A stretch of DNA of 64,000 nt from Winogradskya humida (GCF_016862215.1 NZ_BOMN01000092.1:81362-145361), one strand, 5' to 3'. Counted from the stretch's first letter, positions 40,962 through 49,933 are shown. Made by a program: numbers and translations. The notes: generated by a model from the sequence alone, not told the origin.

Positions 40962-41843
40962 TCAGCCTGGGATGACGGGGGCCGCCGCGGTGGCGTTGAG
41001 CGCGACCACCACGGTTTTCTCCTCGTAGCGGAAATGGGCGTCGAGCTCGGCGATCAGCCGGTCGAGCTCGGCGAGCAACTCGCCCGGCGTGTCGCGTCCG
41101 GGTTCGTAGGCGGTGAACAGCAGCTGAATTTCGGTGTTCAGCCGCGCCACGACCCTGTGCTGCCCGGTCAGCTCGGCGAGTGTGGGGCCGAGCGCCGGGA
41201 ACTGCCGCGCGAGTGACGGGAAGACCGCCATGTCCTCGCCCGTGTGGTGCCTGCTCAGCCCGCCGCAGAACGTCTGGCAGCGCTCGGCGAACCCGGTCTC
41301 GGGGGCTTGCCCGGCAGCGACCGTGGCGCGCAGCTCAGCGAGTTCCTTGCGAAACCAGTCGTGCACCTCGACGAGCCAGTCGCCCATCCGCTGGGCGCCC
41401 ATCCTTTTGGCGCCCGGTGCGGCGTCGATGCGGTGCAGGACGACGACGGGGATGCGGCGGGTGGTGCGGGCCTGGTATTCGGCGTATCCCGGGGCGGCCT
41501 CGACCACCTTGGCGAACACCTCGTCGTACTCCTGGCCGCCGTCGAGAACGGCCGCCATCGCCTGGTACGTCTCGGTCCCGAACTCCACCGTGACCAGCGG
41601 ATCCTGGCGCACGTTGTGGTACCAGCCGGGGTTCTTCGGCGCGCCCATGGCCGACGCCACCACCATGGCGCGGCCGTCGATCTCGAGGTGGCCCAGCGGC
41701 ACCGTGCGGGCCAGGCCGGTGCGGGCGCCGGTGGTGGTCAGCAGGGCGAGCGTCGCCCCCTCGAACATGCCGCCGACCCTGCCGCCGTTCTGGCGGAACT
41801 CGTCGATGATGCCGCGCTGGAATTCGTTGACGTCAAAGGTCAT
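40962..41843 (-). CDS. Deazaflavin-dependent nitroreductase fused to hemerythrin domain
   Basis: 293 residues. The N-terminal 145 residues match the DDN/F420-dependent nitroreductase family (GGMFEGATLALLTTTGARTGLARTVPLGHLEIDGRAMVVAS, GAPKNPGWYHNVRQDPLVTVE). Residues about 155-285 are an HHE hemerythrin-like domain with iron ligands VEVHDWFRKEL, SRHHTGEDMAVFPSL, GQHRVVARLN and HFRYEEKTV. ATG 41843 follows GAGGATGT. The fusion suggests a redox sensor or an oxygen/NO-linked F420 enzyme. Confidence 0.85.
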   Translation of the reverse strand: MTFDVNEFQRGIIDEFRQNGGRVGGMFEGATLALLTTTGARTGLARTVPLGHLEIDGRAMVVASAMGAPKNPGWYHNVRQDPLVTVEFGTETYQAMAAVLDGGQEYDEVFAKVVEAAPGYAEYQARTTRRIPVVVLHRIDAAPGAKRMGAQRMGDWLVEVHDWFRKELAELRATVAAGQAPETGFAERCQTFCGGLSRHHTGEDMAVFPSLARQFPALGPTLAELTGQHRVVARLNTEIQLLFTAYEPGRDTPGELLAELDRLIAELDAHFRYEEKTVVVALNATAAAPVIPG

Positions 41844-42234
41844 ACATCCTCTTCCCGGGTAGGAAGGAGGCGTGCTTCGGCCCAGGACCGACGTATGGAG
41901 AAACCCCGCATGCCACGCATGGTGCGGAGACGGCCGGAAAATCCAGGCCGATCCGGGCTGAGAAGCCACTACCTCCATGCGTAGGCCCATACGGGGCTCG
42001 CCGGAAAACTTACCTGACCGAGGGAAGGTGCCACAACATCCACCGGTAGCCCCTTGGGTTGTGCTACCGTCAACTCGTTGCAGTTTTGATTACCGTAGAC
42101 GTTTTGAGCGCCTGATGGGTTATCTAAACCCTCCCGGGCGCTTTCGTTTGTCGTGTCGTTTCCGACGCGGGTTATCAACGCAGCGGCGATAGAGTCCGCA
42201 CAGTGCGGTCTCCACAGCCTGCGAAGGAGCAGAC
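41844..42234. promoter_or_regulatory. Long 5' region of cspA with nested hairpins
   Basis: 391 bases with no gene. The part from about 42045 to 42234 looks like a structured cold-shock leader: a nested hairpin at about 42107-42143 (AGCGCC...GGGCGCT enclosing GGGTT..AACCC) followed by TTTCGTTTGT, and the ribosome site GAAGGAG (42222-42228) before ATG 42235. Such leaders control cold-shock messages; a role as attenuator here is inference. Confidence 0.55.
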
Positions 42235-42438
42235 ATGACTACAGGCACCGTGAAGTGGTTCAACGCTGACAAGGGCTTCGGCTTCATCAGCCCCGACGAC
42301 GGTGGCGCGGACGTCTTCGCCCACTTCTCCGCCATCTCGACGAGCGGCTACCGCAGCCTCGACGAGAACCAGAAGGTGGAGTTCGACATCACCCAGGGCC
42401 AGAAGGGCCCGCAGGCGGAGAACATCCGTCCGCTCTGA
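42235..42438 (+). CDS. cspA: Cold-shock protein (CspA family)
   Basis: 67 residues, the full length of bacterial Csp. RNP1 KGFGFI (13-18) and RNP2 VFAHFS (27-32) are intact, ending QGPQAENIRPL-like. Binds single-stranded RNA and DNA and melts RNA structure in the cold. Preceded by a long structured leader and followed by a strong terminator, so it is a single-gene unit. Confidence 0.97.
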   Translation: MTTGTVKWFNADKGFGFISPDDGGADVFAHFSAISTSGYRSLDENQKVEFDITQGQKGPQAENIRPL

Positions 42439-42454
42439 TCCACCGCAGTACCGC

Positions 42455-42492
42455 AACGGCGGCTCGACTGTTCGCAGTCGGGTCGCCGTTTT
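42455..42492 (+). terminator. Rho-independent terminator of cspA
   Basis: A 16-base stem with three mismatches (AACGGCGGCTCGACTG / CAGTCGGGTCGCCGTT) around a TTCG loop, ending in TTTT, 16 bases after the stop. One of the few with a T run in this window. Confidence 0.85.
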
Positions 42493-42495
42493 GGC

Positions 42496-42573
42496 GTGCC
42501 CAGCACAGGTGCCCAGCACAGGCGCCCAGCACAGGTGCCCAGCAGACGCGCCCAGCAGACGCGCCCAGCACAT
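42496..42573 (+). repeat. Minisatellite, six copies of a 13-bp unit
   Basis: Unit G(T/C)GCCCAGCACAG repeated six times in perfect register from 42496 to 42573, with variation only at the second base and the last four (CACAG, CAGAC, CACAT). It lies between the cspA terminator and the GH31 gene and encodes nothing convincing. Confidence 0.9.
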
Positions 42574-42665
42574 GATCCACTTGCGCTCGATCCGTTGACT
42601 TTTGTTACGCGCAGGTGACAGCGTTGTCATCGAGAGATCTCTTTCTCTACGATGTGGAGCGTCCG

Positions 42666-45440
42666 GTGCACGAACTCGTTCGACGGAGGACCGCCGCCGC
42701 GGCCTCTCTGGCCCTGGTCACAGGTGGTCTGGCGCTGGTGCCGCCGACCGCGGCCCAGGCCACCGCCAAAAAACTTCCCTCTGTGGTGTCGGGCGATGCC
42801 CGCTTCCAGATCATCTCGCCGACCCTCATCCGGACCGAGTACGCCCCCGGCGGCCGGTTCACCGACGGCGACACGTTCAACGTGATCGGCCGCGACGATT
42901 TCACGCCGGCCCGGTTCACGAAGCGGATCTCGCAGGGCTGGCTGAGCATCGACACGGGCGCGGCGACCCTGCGCTACAAGGTCGGTTCCGGGGCGTTCAC
43001 CGCCGACAACCTCACCGTACGGCTGAAATCCGGCCGCCAGAGCGTGACCGCCGCGCCGTGGGAAGGCCAGGGCGCACCCGATTGTGCCCCCGGCGCCCTG
43101 TGCGAGGCCGAGGCGCTCGCCCTCGACGGCCCGAGCGCGGCGACCGATCACGGCGGCTACACCGGCCAGGGCTTCGCGGCAGGGTTCGAGGGCACCGGCA
43201 ACTCGCTGTCGTTCGCCGTCTCCCCCGCGACCGCAGGCGCGCAGCAGCTCACGGTCCGCTACGCCAACAGCACGGGCGGGGACGGGCAGAACGTCGCCCG
43301 CACCCTGACCGTGACGGTGGACGGCACCGCGGCCGGCACGCTGACGCTGCCCCCGACCGGGAGCTGGGACACCTGGGCGCTCGCCTCGGCGCCGCTGACG
43401 CTGACCGCGGGCCGGCACCAGATCAGCCTGGTACGCACGGCGAGCGACTCCGGCAGCGTGAACATCGACAGCCTGGCCGTCCTCGCGCCGGGCGCCGCAT
43501 ATCCGGCGCCGACGCCGCCCACCGCGCAGCCGTGCGCGTTCGGCGCGGTGTGCGAGGCGGACGCGGGCACGCTGTCCGGTGGGGCGCGACTCGCCGACGA
43601 TCACAACGGTTATTCGGGTGACGGCTTCGTGGCCGGCCTGGAACGCACCGGGGCGGCGGCCGCGCTGACCGTCACCGGCGTGCCGGCCGCCGGGACCTAC
43701 CAGGTTCAGGTGCGCTACGCCAACGCTCAGGCCGGCAGTCAGCCGGTGCAGACCCGCACCGCGACGGTCACGGCGAACGACGCGCCGCCGGTCACGGTCA
43801 CGCTGCCGCCGACGAGCAGCTGGGACTACTGGCGCACCGGGTCGGTCGCCGTACGGCTCAAGGCCGGCACGAACACCGTGACGTTCGGCTGCCCCACCGA
43901 CCAGAGCTGCAACGTCAACCTGGACACCATCGCCGTCACCGCGAAGGGTTCGCCGCTGCTCGCCCCGCACGCACCGCTCGGTGGTTACCGGCGTGGCCTG
44001 GACAACGTCAACGGCGGCGCGCGGACCTACGGCGGGCTGCTCTACCAGGACGGCTGGTCGCTGGTCGACGACTCGGCGTCGGCGCCGCACCGCGCGGGCA
44101 TCCAGGACGGGTACGTGTTCGCGTACGGTCAGGACTACCGGCACGCGCTGCGGGAGCTGTCCACGCTGACCGGGCCGACGAAGCTGCTGCCCAAGTGGGC
44201 GTACGGCGTCTGGTACTCGGAGTACTTCGACCGGACCGCCGCGGAGTTCCAGGACATCGTGGCGCGGTTCAAGACCGAGGGCGTCCCGCTGGACTCGCTC
44301 GTCGTCGACACGGACTTCAAGGCGCCGGACAAGTGGAACGGCTGGTCGATCGACCCGACCCGGTTCCCCGACTGGACGGCGTTCGCCGCGGCGCTGCGTA
44401 AGCAGGGCGTACACACCGGATTGAACATCCACCCCAGCATCCTCGGCACCGACCCGGCGTTCCCGAAGGCGCAGGAGCTCGCGAAGGGCAAGCTGAAGAA
44501 GACCGGCTGCAACGGCGGACCGGACTGCTACGTGTTCGACTTCGGCGACGCCGATCAGCTCAAGGCGTACCTGTGGCTGCATGATCAGATGGGCGCCGAC
44601 GGCGTCGATTTCTGGTGGCTGGACTGGTGTTGCGACGCCTCCACCTCCACCAAGCAAGGCGTGACGGCTGACGCCTGGATCAACCAGAAGTACGCCGACC
44701 TGACCGGCTTCGCGTTCTCCCGGGCCTACGGATCTTTGCAGGCCGGCGGGTACGCGAACCCGGGCCCCGTGGCAACGGGACCGTGGGCCGACAAGCGGAC
44801 CACGCTGCACTTCACCGGTGACACGATCTCCAACTGGGAAACCCTGCGGTTCGAGGTCGGCTACACCCCGGGCGAGTCGGCCGCCACCGGGCTGGCCGCG
44901 GTCAGCCACGACATCGGCGGGCACACGGGCGGGCTGCAGGAACCGGGCAGCGAGCCGGGCAGCACGAAGCTGCCGGACGACCTCTACGCCCGGTGGGTGC
45001 AGATGGGCACGTTCCAGCCGATCGACCGGTTGCACTCCAACCACAGCGACCGCCTGCCCTGGCAGTACGGCGCGGCCGCGAACGCCTCAGCGAAGAAGTT
45101 CCTCAACCTTCGCAAGAAGCTGCAGCCCTACACGTACGCCGCCGCGGCTGAGGCGACCCGCACCGGCACCCCGATCGTCCGGGCGATGTACCTGGCCTAC
45201 ACGGGTGAGCAGGAGGCCTACGCGACCGCCGGCAGCCAGTACCTCTACGGCCCTGACCTGCTGGTCGCCCCGGTGACCACGCCGGGCACGACCGCATCCA
45301 CGTCGGTGTGGTTCCCGCCGGGCAACACCTGGACGGACTACTTCACCGGCAAGCGCTACAAGGGCGGCACCACCGCCTCGATCACGACAACGCTGGACAC
45401 CATGCCGGTCTTCGTCCGCTCAGGCGCGGCGAAGCCGTAA
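42666..45440 (+). CDS. Secreted GH31 alpha-glycosidase with two inserted CBM35/CBM6-like domains
   Basis: 924 residues. Signal peptide (AAAASLALVTGGLAL), N-terminal GH31 sandwich (about 35-140), then two carbohydrate-binding modules of the CBM35/CBM6 type (about 145-275 starting CEAEALALD, about 295-430 starting CEADAGTLSG) inserted before the catalytic barrel. The barrel has WWSEYF-like start KWAYGVWYSEYFD, nucleophile Asp in WWLDWCCD (about 652), acid/base Asp in FTGDTISNW (about 719) and SHDIGGH. Cleaves alpha-linked oligosaccharides outside the cell. GTG 42666 has GGAG upstream; a GTG at 42615 would add a polar lead before the signal. Confidence 0.92.
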   Translation: MHELVRRRTAAAASLALVTGGLALVPPTAAQATAKKLPSVVSGDARFQIISPTLIRTEYAPGGRFTDGDTFNVIGRDDFTPARFTKRISQGWLSIDTGAATLRYKVGSGAFTADNLTVRLKSGRQSVTAAPWEGQGAPDCAPGALCEAEALALDGPSAATDHGGYTGQGFAAGFEGTGNSLSFAVSPATAGAQQLTVRYANSTGGDGQNVARTLTVTVDGTAAGTLTLPPTGSWDTWALASAPLTLTAGRHQISLVRTASDSGSVNIDSLAVLAPGAAYPAPTPPTAQPCAFGAVCEADAGTLSGGARLADDHNGYSGDGFVAGLERTGAAAALTVTGVPAAGTYQVQVRYANAQAGSQPVQTRTATVTANDAPPVTVTLPPTSSWDYWRTGSVAVRLKAGTNTVTFGCPTDQSCNVNLDTIAVTAKGSPLLAPHAPLGGYRRGLDNVNGGARTYGGLLYQDGWSLVDDSASAPHRAGIQDGYVFAYGQDYRHALRELSTLTGPTKLLPKWAYGVWYSEYFDRTAAEFQDIVARFKTEGVPLDSLVVDTDFKAPDKWNGWSIDPTRFPDWTAFAAALRKQGVHTGLNIHPSILGTDPAFPKAQELAKGKLKKTGCNGGPDCYVFDFGDADQLKAYLWLHDQMGADGVDFWWLDWCCDASTSTKQGVTADAWINQKYADLTGFAFSRAYGSLQAGGYANPGPVATGPWADKRTTLHFTGDTISNWETLRFEVGYTPGESAATGLAAVSHDIGGHTGGLQEPGSEPGSTKLPDDLYARWVQMGTFQPIDRLHSNHSDRLPWQYGAAANASAKKFLNLRKKLQPYTYAAAAEATRTGTPIVRAMYLAYTGEQEAYATAGSQYLYGPDLLVAPVTTPGTTASTSVWFPPGNTWTDYFTGKRYKGGTTASITTTLDTMPVFVRSGAAKP

Positions 45441-45462
45441 CCCCTCGAGGCGCCGGGCCCCC

Positions 45463-46224
45463 TCAGCCGAAAAGGGGTGCCCGGCCCGCGTCGATCCGCT
45501 GCCGCCAGAACGACAGGCTGAGCGCCCGTTCCGGCCCGATGCCCCGGATCTGCACCGGCGTGCCGTCCCGCCGGATGACATAGGTGGTACGCCGCACCGA
45601 CAGATAGTCGATCTGCACGCCCACGAAGTCCGCGGCCGTCCGGATCCCGCACTCCTCCAGATGCCGCAACGACGCCGGTTCGATCCCGGACGGCCGGCTG
45701 AGAGCGATCACCGCGCGGGCCAGGCGCCCGTCGGGGTCGTACGTGAGCAGCCGCCGCTGATCGATCGGCCGCGGCAACGTGAACCGCTGCTGACTCGCCC
45801 CGAAATACGCGAGCAGGGCGGCGCGGGCACGGGCAACGTCCCTGCCGTCGTCACAACCCTCACGCCAGGCGATCCCGACCCGGGTCAGGTCGATGTCGGT
45901 CGCCAGCGCGGCCACGGCCACCGCGGCATCCCCGGGCCACACGTCGGCATCGCGCGGTGAGATCTTCACCCAGTCCCCGAACCCGTGCACGGAGAACCCC
46001 AGCGCGACACACACGTCCACATCCGGCGCACCGACCACGGTGACCTCATCGAACCCGTCCCTGCGCACCTGCGCCAGCACCACGCAGCGCGCACCCGGAC
46101 TCGACAGCGCGAGCATCACCGCGCCACGCCCCCGCCGACCGGTCACGGCCTCGGTGACGACCCGCTCGGTATCCGCCGCACTCGCGGCGAACCCCCGCTG
46201 CATCTCGACCAGATCCACACCCAT
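45463..46224 (-). CDS. Hypothetical protein
   Basis: 253 residues, soluble. Two parts: an N-terminal region (1-140) with LALSSPGARCVVLAQVRRDGFDEVTVVG and a C-terminal region with YLSVRRTTYVIRRDGTPVQIRGIGPERALSLSFWRQRIDAG. No motif I can name. The start could be ATG 46224 or an internal GTG. Convergent with the GH31 gene, 22 bases apart. Confidence 0.7.
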   Translation of the reverse strand: MGVDLVEMQRGFAASAADTERVVTEAVTGRRGRGAVMLALSSPGARCVVLAQVRRDGFDEVTVVGAPDVDVCVALGFSVHGFGDWVKISPRDADVWPGDAAVAVAALATDIDLTRVGIAWREGCDDGRDVARARAALLAYFGASQQRFTLPRPIDQRRLLTYDPDGRLARAVIALSRPSGIEPASLRHLEECGIRTAADFVGVQIDYLSVRRTTYVIRRDGTPVQIRGIGPERALSLSFWRQRIDAGRAPLFG

Positions 46225-46357
46225 GCCGGCGACATTCGGCCGCGCCCGGCCCGGCCTGAGGAATCGGCTCGCTCGGAGGTCACCGGCTCACTCCATCGGT
46301 GGCATCGCCCGCACACTGCGGAATCCGTCGCAGACCATTCGTGGCGGCATGTCGCGT

Positions 46358-46519
46358 TCATGCAGGCGGAAGAAGCCTCAGACGCCGCCACCACTGGTCG
46401 ACGCGGGCGAACACGTCAGCAGGGGGATGTTCGGTGTCACGCCACCGTGCGACCTCGACGATGAACTGCTGCAGGGTCCAATCACCCCAGGTGCCGTACG
46501 GGTCCAGGCGTTCCGTCAC
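46358..46519 (-). CDS. 53-residue protein encoded downstream of a Panacea-domain gene
   Basis: GTG 46519 has AGGGGGA four bases upstream and lies 24 bases after the stop of the Panacea gene. The product starts VTERLDPYGTWGDWTLQQF and is rich in Trp and Arg (VARWRDTEHPPADVF, VDQWWRRLRLLPPA). Good codon bias for this genome. Unknown function; as the partner of a putative antitoxin it could be a small toxin or a regulator. Confidence 0.6.
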   Translation of the reverse strand: MTERLDPYGTWGDWTLQQFIVEVARWRDTEHPPADVFARVDQWWRRLRLLPPA

Positions 46520-46542
46520 GCGTCCCCCTGCCTTGATGCCGG

Positions 46543-47007
46543 CTAGCGCGGCCCCCGGGTGGCCAGGTATGCCTCCACCTCGGCGACCTCGGCCCGGTTG
46601 GGCCGTTCGTCGTCCGGGTCGTCGGTCTCGTCAGGCCGGCGGAACCAGTCCCGCAACCATCCGTGGTCGATCCGTGCGCCGGTGGCCGACTTTCTCGCGA
46701 GCTGCCACGGCGTCGACGCCTGCACGAGTGTGCGGAGATCACTCGGGGACAGGGCGCTGTACCGCGTTGTGACGTACCCGATGGTGTTGAGCGGACGCTC
46801 ACTGTCGATGGCAGCCGCTGCCGCTGGAGTCGGGACTTCAACGGCGACGTCGCGTTCGGTGGCCTGCAGGGCCTCGGGAAAGAGCGGCTCGTCGAACCAC
46901 CCGAGGTGGTGTCCTTGCACAAAGAAGAGAAGCAGCCGCTGCTTGGCGGGAGTCAGGCCCGGCCGGCGCATGTCTATGGCGGCGATAACGGAGGCAACGC
47001 TGGTCAT
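46543..47007 (-). CDS. Panacea-domain (DUF4065/SocA-like) protein, putative antitoxin
   Basis: 154 residues from ATG 47007. SVASVIAAIDMRRPGLTPAKQRLLLFFVQGHHLGWFDEPLFPEALQATERDVAVEVP is the Panacea pattern (T.xKLQKLLYYxQ..L...G.PLF...), and YSALSPSDLRTLVQASTPWQLAR fits its C-terminal half. Panacea proteins act as antitoxins for several unrelated toxins and in phage defence. The next gene downstream is only 24 bases away. Confidence 0.75.
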   Translation of the reverse strand: MTSVASVIAAIDMRRPGLTPAKQRLLLFFVQGHHLGWFDEPLFPEALQATERDVAVEVPTPAAAAAIDSERPLNTIGYVTTRYSALSPSDLRTLVQASTPWQLARKSATGARIDHGWLRDWFRRPDETDDPDDERPNRAEVAEVEAYLATRGPR

Positions 47008-47321
47008 CGGCGCAACGTAACGGCACCGTACGGCAGGGTCCATCCCTCCAGCGGTGACGAGAATGGCACGACCACCGACGTCGTTGCCTCAGCCTCCTCA
47101 CCGGACCGTTTCTAGCTGCCGCCACCACGAAAGGTATCGATACGGTGACTCTGCGCGTGTCAGATCACGGACTTGCCGAGCTTGGTCAAGATAGCCCCAT
47201 TTGCAAAGTCGGCGGGGTTGCGGCAGGCCACGACTGTTCGCGGACAGCAGAGCGGCGGCTGCTGAACCCACTGTTGGTGGGTTCAGCAGCCGCCGCGGCG
47301 GTCAGCGCTCTCGTTCGGTTG
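47008..47321. other. Gap between Panacea gene and xylan cluster
   Basis: 314 bases without a gene. The right part holds the perfect hairpin at 47253-47295. The rest shows no repeat or clear promoter. Confidence 0.5.
47253..47295 (-). terminator. Terminator of the xylan-degradation operon
   Basis: Perfect 19-bp stem (CGGCGGCTGCTGAACCCAC and its complement) with a 5-base loop, 26 bases beyond the minus-strand stop of the CE1 gene at 47322. Confidence 0.85.
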
Positions 47322-48578
47322 TCAGGTTGTGGTGCAGCCGGTGATCTGGGGGCGGGCGGTGCTGTTGCCGTTGGTCATGGTGGTGAAGCCGAAGGTGTTG
47401 CCGCTGCCGTTGGGCTTGACCGTCATGGTGTTGCCGCCGTTGCTCCAGGAGAACGCGCCGCTCCACGTCGTGGAGACCTGTTGCGGTGCGGTGATGGCGA
47501 CGGTGACGGTCCACGTGGTGGAGCCGGTGACGGTGACCGACGTGTTGTAGCGGTCGGCCCAGACGGTGCCCGGGGTGACCGTCGCGGTGCAGCTACCGGT
47601 GGGTGGCGGCGGGGAGGACGGCGGGGTGCTTCCGCCCCCTCCCCCGGTGGTGTTGAGGCCGAGGAAGTTGATGGCGTACGCGATCATCCCGCTCTGGGGC
47701 AGCGTGTGGCCGGCCCCCGAGACGCTGATGCCCTCCACCGGCGGGGTGACGGTGCTGTTGCCGTAGCGGGTGCGGGTCCAGCTCGACGCCGGTGAGTCGG
47801 TGAGCACCGGGGTCTGGCTGACGCCGTTGACGTTGGTCCACTGTTTGAGCTCTTCGCCGAAGTTGTTGTAGTAGAGCGTGTTGTCCGCGGTGCCGTGCCA
47901 CACCTGCATCCGGGGGCGGGCGCCGGTGTAGCCGGGGTACATCGAGCGGGCCAGGTCGCCCCATTGCTGGGCGGTCTTGATGACCTGGCCGTTGGCGCAC
48001 TGGGAATTCCAGGTCGAGCCGCCGGTGGTGGCGAAACAGCCGGCGGGTACGCCCATGAACGCCGAACCGGCCGCGAACACGTCCGGGTAGTCGGCGAGCA
48101 TGACGTTGGTCATCATGGCGCCGGAGGAGACGCCGGTGGCGTACACGCGGCTGGGGTCGATGTTGTACTGCGATTTGGTGTAGTTGACCATCGACATGAT
48201 GCTGACGGGGTCGCTGCCACCGTTTCGTTGCAGTGCCTGCTGCGTGTAGACGTCGAAGCAGTTGCCGCTGCGGGTCGCTTCGGGGAAGACGATGATGTAG
48301 CCGTACTGGTCGGCTGCCGTTTCGTAGTCGCGGAAGTATCCGTTGGCCACCGCCGAGGCGCTGCCGCCGCAGTAGTGCATGGCGACCAGGAGGGCGGGCC
48401 GGGCGGCGAGGCGGTCCGGTACGTAGATGTACATGTTGAGGTTGCTGGGGTTGGTGCCGAAGCTGGTCACCCGGACCAGCGACGCCGCTTCTGCCGGCTG
48501 GGCACCGATCAGTGCGGTGGCGACCGCGAGCGATGCCGCGGCCACCCCGGCCAGTGCGGCTTTGAGGATGCGATTCAT
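47322..48578 (-). CDS. Secreted CE1-type esterase (acetylxylan/feruloyl, PHB-depolymerase-like) with CBM2
   Basis: 418 residues. Signal peptide, alpha/beta-hydrolase domain with MHYCGGSASAV, nucleophile elbow TGVSSGAMM (Ser151) and the distal SVSGAGHTLP carrying the catalytic His, a Gly/Ser/Pro linker (GGGGGSTPPSSPPPP) and a C-terminal CBM2 (about 318-418) with the two end cysteines and the three surface Trp (VWADRYN, TWTVTVAI, TTWSGAF). Removes acetyl or ferulate groups from xylan. Third gene of the xylan operon. Confidence 0.9.
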   Translation of the reverse strand: MNRILKAALAGVAAASLAVATALIGAQPAEAASLVRVTSFGTNPSNLNMYIYVPDRLAARPALLVAMHYCGGSASAVANGYFRDYETAADQYGYIIVFPEATRSGNCFDVYTQQALQRNGGSDPVSIMSMVNYTKSQYNIDPSRVYATGVSSGAMMTNVMLADYPDVFAAGSAFMGVPAGCFATTGGSTWNSQCANGQVIKTAQQWGDLARSMYPGYTGARPRMQVWHGTADNTLYYNNFGEELKQWTNVNGVSQTPVLTDSPASSWTRTRYGNSTVTPPVEGISVSGAGHTLPQSGMIAYAINFLGLNTTGGGGGSTPPSSPPPPTGSCTATVTPGTVWADRYNTSVTVTGSTTWTVTVAITAPQQVSTTWSGAFSWSNGGNTMTVKPNGSGNTFGFTTMTNGNSTARPQITGCTTT

Positions 48579-48592
48579 CGGACGGTCCCCTC

Positions 48593-49933
48593 TCAGCTCG
48601 CGGTACAGCCGGTGATCTGCGGCCGGGCGCTGCTGTTGCCGTTGGTCATCGTGGTGAAGCCGAACGTGTTGCCGCTGCCGTTGGGCTTGACGGTCAGGGT
48701 GGTGCCGGCGTTGGTGAAGGCGGCGCTCCAGGTCGTCGTGACCTGCTGTGGTGAGGTGATGGCGACGGTGACGGTCCAGGTGGTGGCGCCGGTGACGGTC
48801 ACCGAGGTGTTGTAGCGGTCGCCCCAGACGGTGCCCGGGGTTATCGACGCCGTGCAGGAGCCGGCGGGAGGAGGGGTCGTCGGGGATCCAGGCGGGGTCG
48901 TGGGGCTCGTCGGGGAGGTGCCGTTGTTCAGCGCTGTCAGCACCGAGGTGTAGGCCGCCTTCTTCCCGCCGCTGCTGGTGAAGAGCAGCGGGCTCTCCCC
49001 CGACCGCCACGAGTCCGAGTCACGGATGCCCCACACCGTGATTCCCTTGCAGCGGGCGACAGCAAGACAATCATTGGTGACATTGGTGTACGCCGCGGTC
49101 GGCGCGTTCGTGATGTCGAGCTCGGTGATGTGCACGTCTACACCGAGCGCGGCGAAGCTGGACAGCGTGGTGCGGTAGTTGCTGGGGTAGCTCGACCCGC
49201 CGGTGAAGTGCGACTGGAGGCCGACGCAGTCGATCGGGACACCGCGGGACTTGAAGTCCTGCACCATCCGGTAGACGGCCTGGGTCTTCGCGGAGCTCCA
49301 GTTGTCGGTGTTGTAGTCGTTGTAGCAGAGCTTGGCGTCCGGGTCGGCGGTGCGCGCGGCCCGGAACGCGGCCTCGATCCAGTCGTTGCCGGTGCGCTGC
49401 AGGTTGGAGTCGCGGCGCGAGCCGTCACCGTTGTCGGAGAACGCCTCGTTCACCACGTCCCACCACGTGACCTGGCCCCGGAAGTGGGTGGCGACCTGGG
49501 TGACGTGGTTGAGCATGGCGTTGCGCAGCGCGGTGCCGGACAGGCTCTGCATCCAGCCGGGCTGCTGCGAGTGCCAGGCGAGCGTGTGGCCGCGTACCTG
49601 CATCCCCAGGCCACGGGCGTGGGTGACGATACGTTCCGCGTTGGTGTAGGTGAACTGGTTCTGGTTCGGCTCGGTGGCGTCGATCTTCATTTCGTTCTCG
49701 GGCGTGACCGCGTTGAACTCACGGTCGAGAATCGTGGTGTACGCGGTGTCGCTGAGCCTGCTCGCCGCGACCGCCGTGCCGAAGAAACGACCGTCGCGGG
49801 CGGCGGCGGACGCACCGAGAGTCGTTGCGGCGCTGGCGGAGCCGGGCAGGACCGCGAACCCCGCGGCGACCAGCATTCCGGCGGCCGAGAGGACGAGAGC
49901 GGCACGCTTCAGACGGGTGGGTTTTCTGTTCAT
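48593..49933 (-). CDS. Secreted GH10 endo-beta-1,4-xylanase with CBM2
   Basis: 446 residues. Signal peptide (1-36), GH10 TIM barrel with acid/base Glu163 in WWDVVNEAFSD and nucleophile Glu271 in VDVHITELDI, AWHSQQPGW and GLQSHFTGG substrate loops, a TSPTTPPGSPTTPPP linker and a C-terminal CBM2. Cuts the xylan backbone. It lies between the CE15 and CE1 genes with gaps of 55 and 14 bases, so all three probably share one message. Confidence 0.96.
   Translation of the reverse strand: MNRKPTRLKRAALVLSAAGMLVAAGFAVLPGSASAATTLGASAAARDGRFFGTAVAASRLSDTAYTTILDREFNAVTPENEMKIDATEPNQNQFTYTNAERIVTHARGLGMQVRGHTLAWHSQQPGWMQSLSGTALRNAMLNHVTQVATHFRGQVTWWDVVNEAFSDNGDGSRRDSNLQRTGNDWIEAAFRAARTADPDAKLCYNDYNTDNWSSAKTQAVYRMVQDFKSRGVPIDCVGLQSHFTGGSSYPSNYRTTLSSFAALGVDVHITELDITNAPTAAYTNVTNDCLAVARCKGITVWGIRDSDSWRSGESPLLFTSSGGKKAAYTSVLTALNNGTSPTSPTTPPGSPTTPPPAGSCTASITPGTVWGDRYNTSVTVTGATTWTVTVAITSPQQVTTTWSAAFTNAGTTLTVKPNGSGNTFGFTTMTNGNSSARPQITGCTAS

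Noticed and set aside
40902..41216. Plus-strand frame starting MCVTSPRHYRRTF
   Set aside because: Only its first codons resemble an AraC tail (the duplicated regulator end); the rest is antisense to the nitroreductase-hemerythrin gene.
42496..42573. Tandem 13-bp repeats considered as a CRISPR array
   Set aside because: Units are contiguous with no spacers and far too short; a minisatellite.
42627..45044. 805-codon open frame opposite the GH31 gene
   Set aside because: Low-complexity Arg/Gly/Ala/Val translation with no domain; a mirror of the high-GC third codon positions of the GH31 gene.
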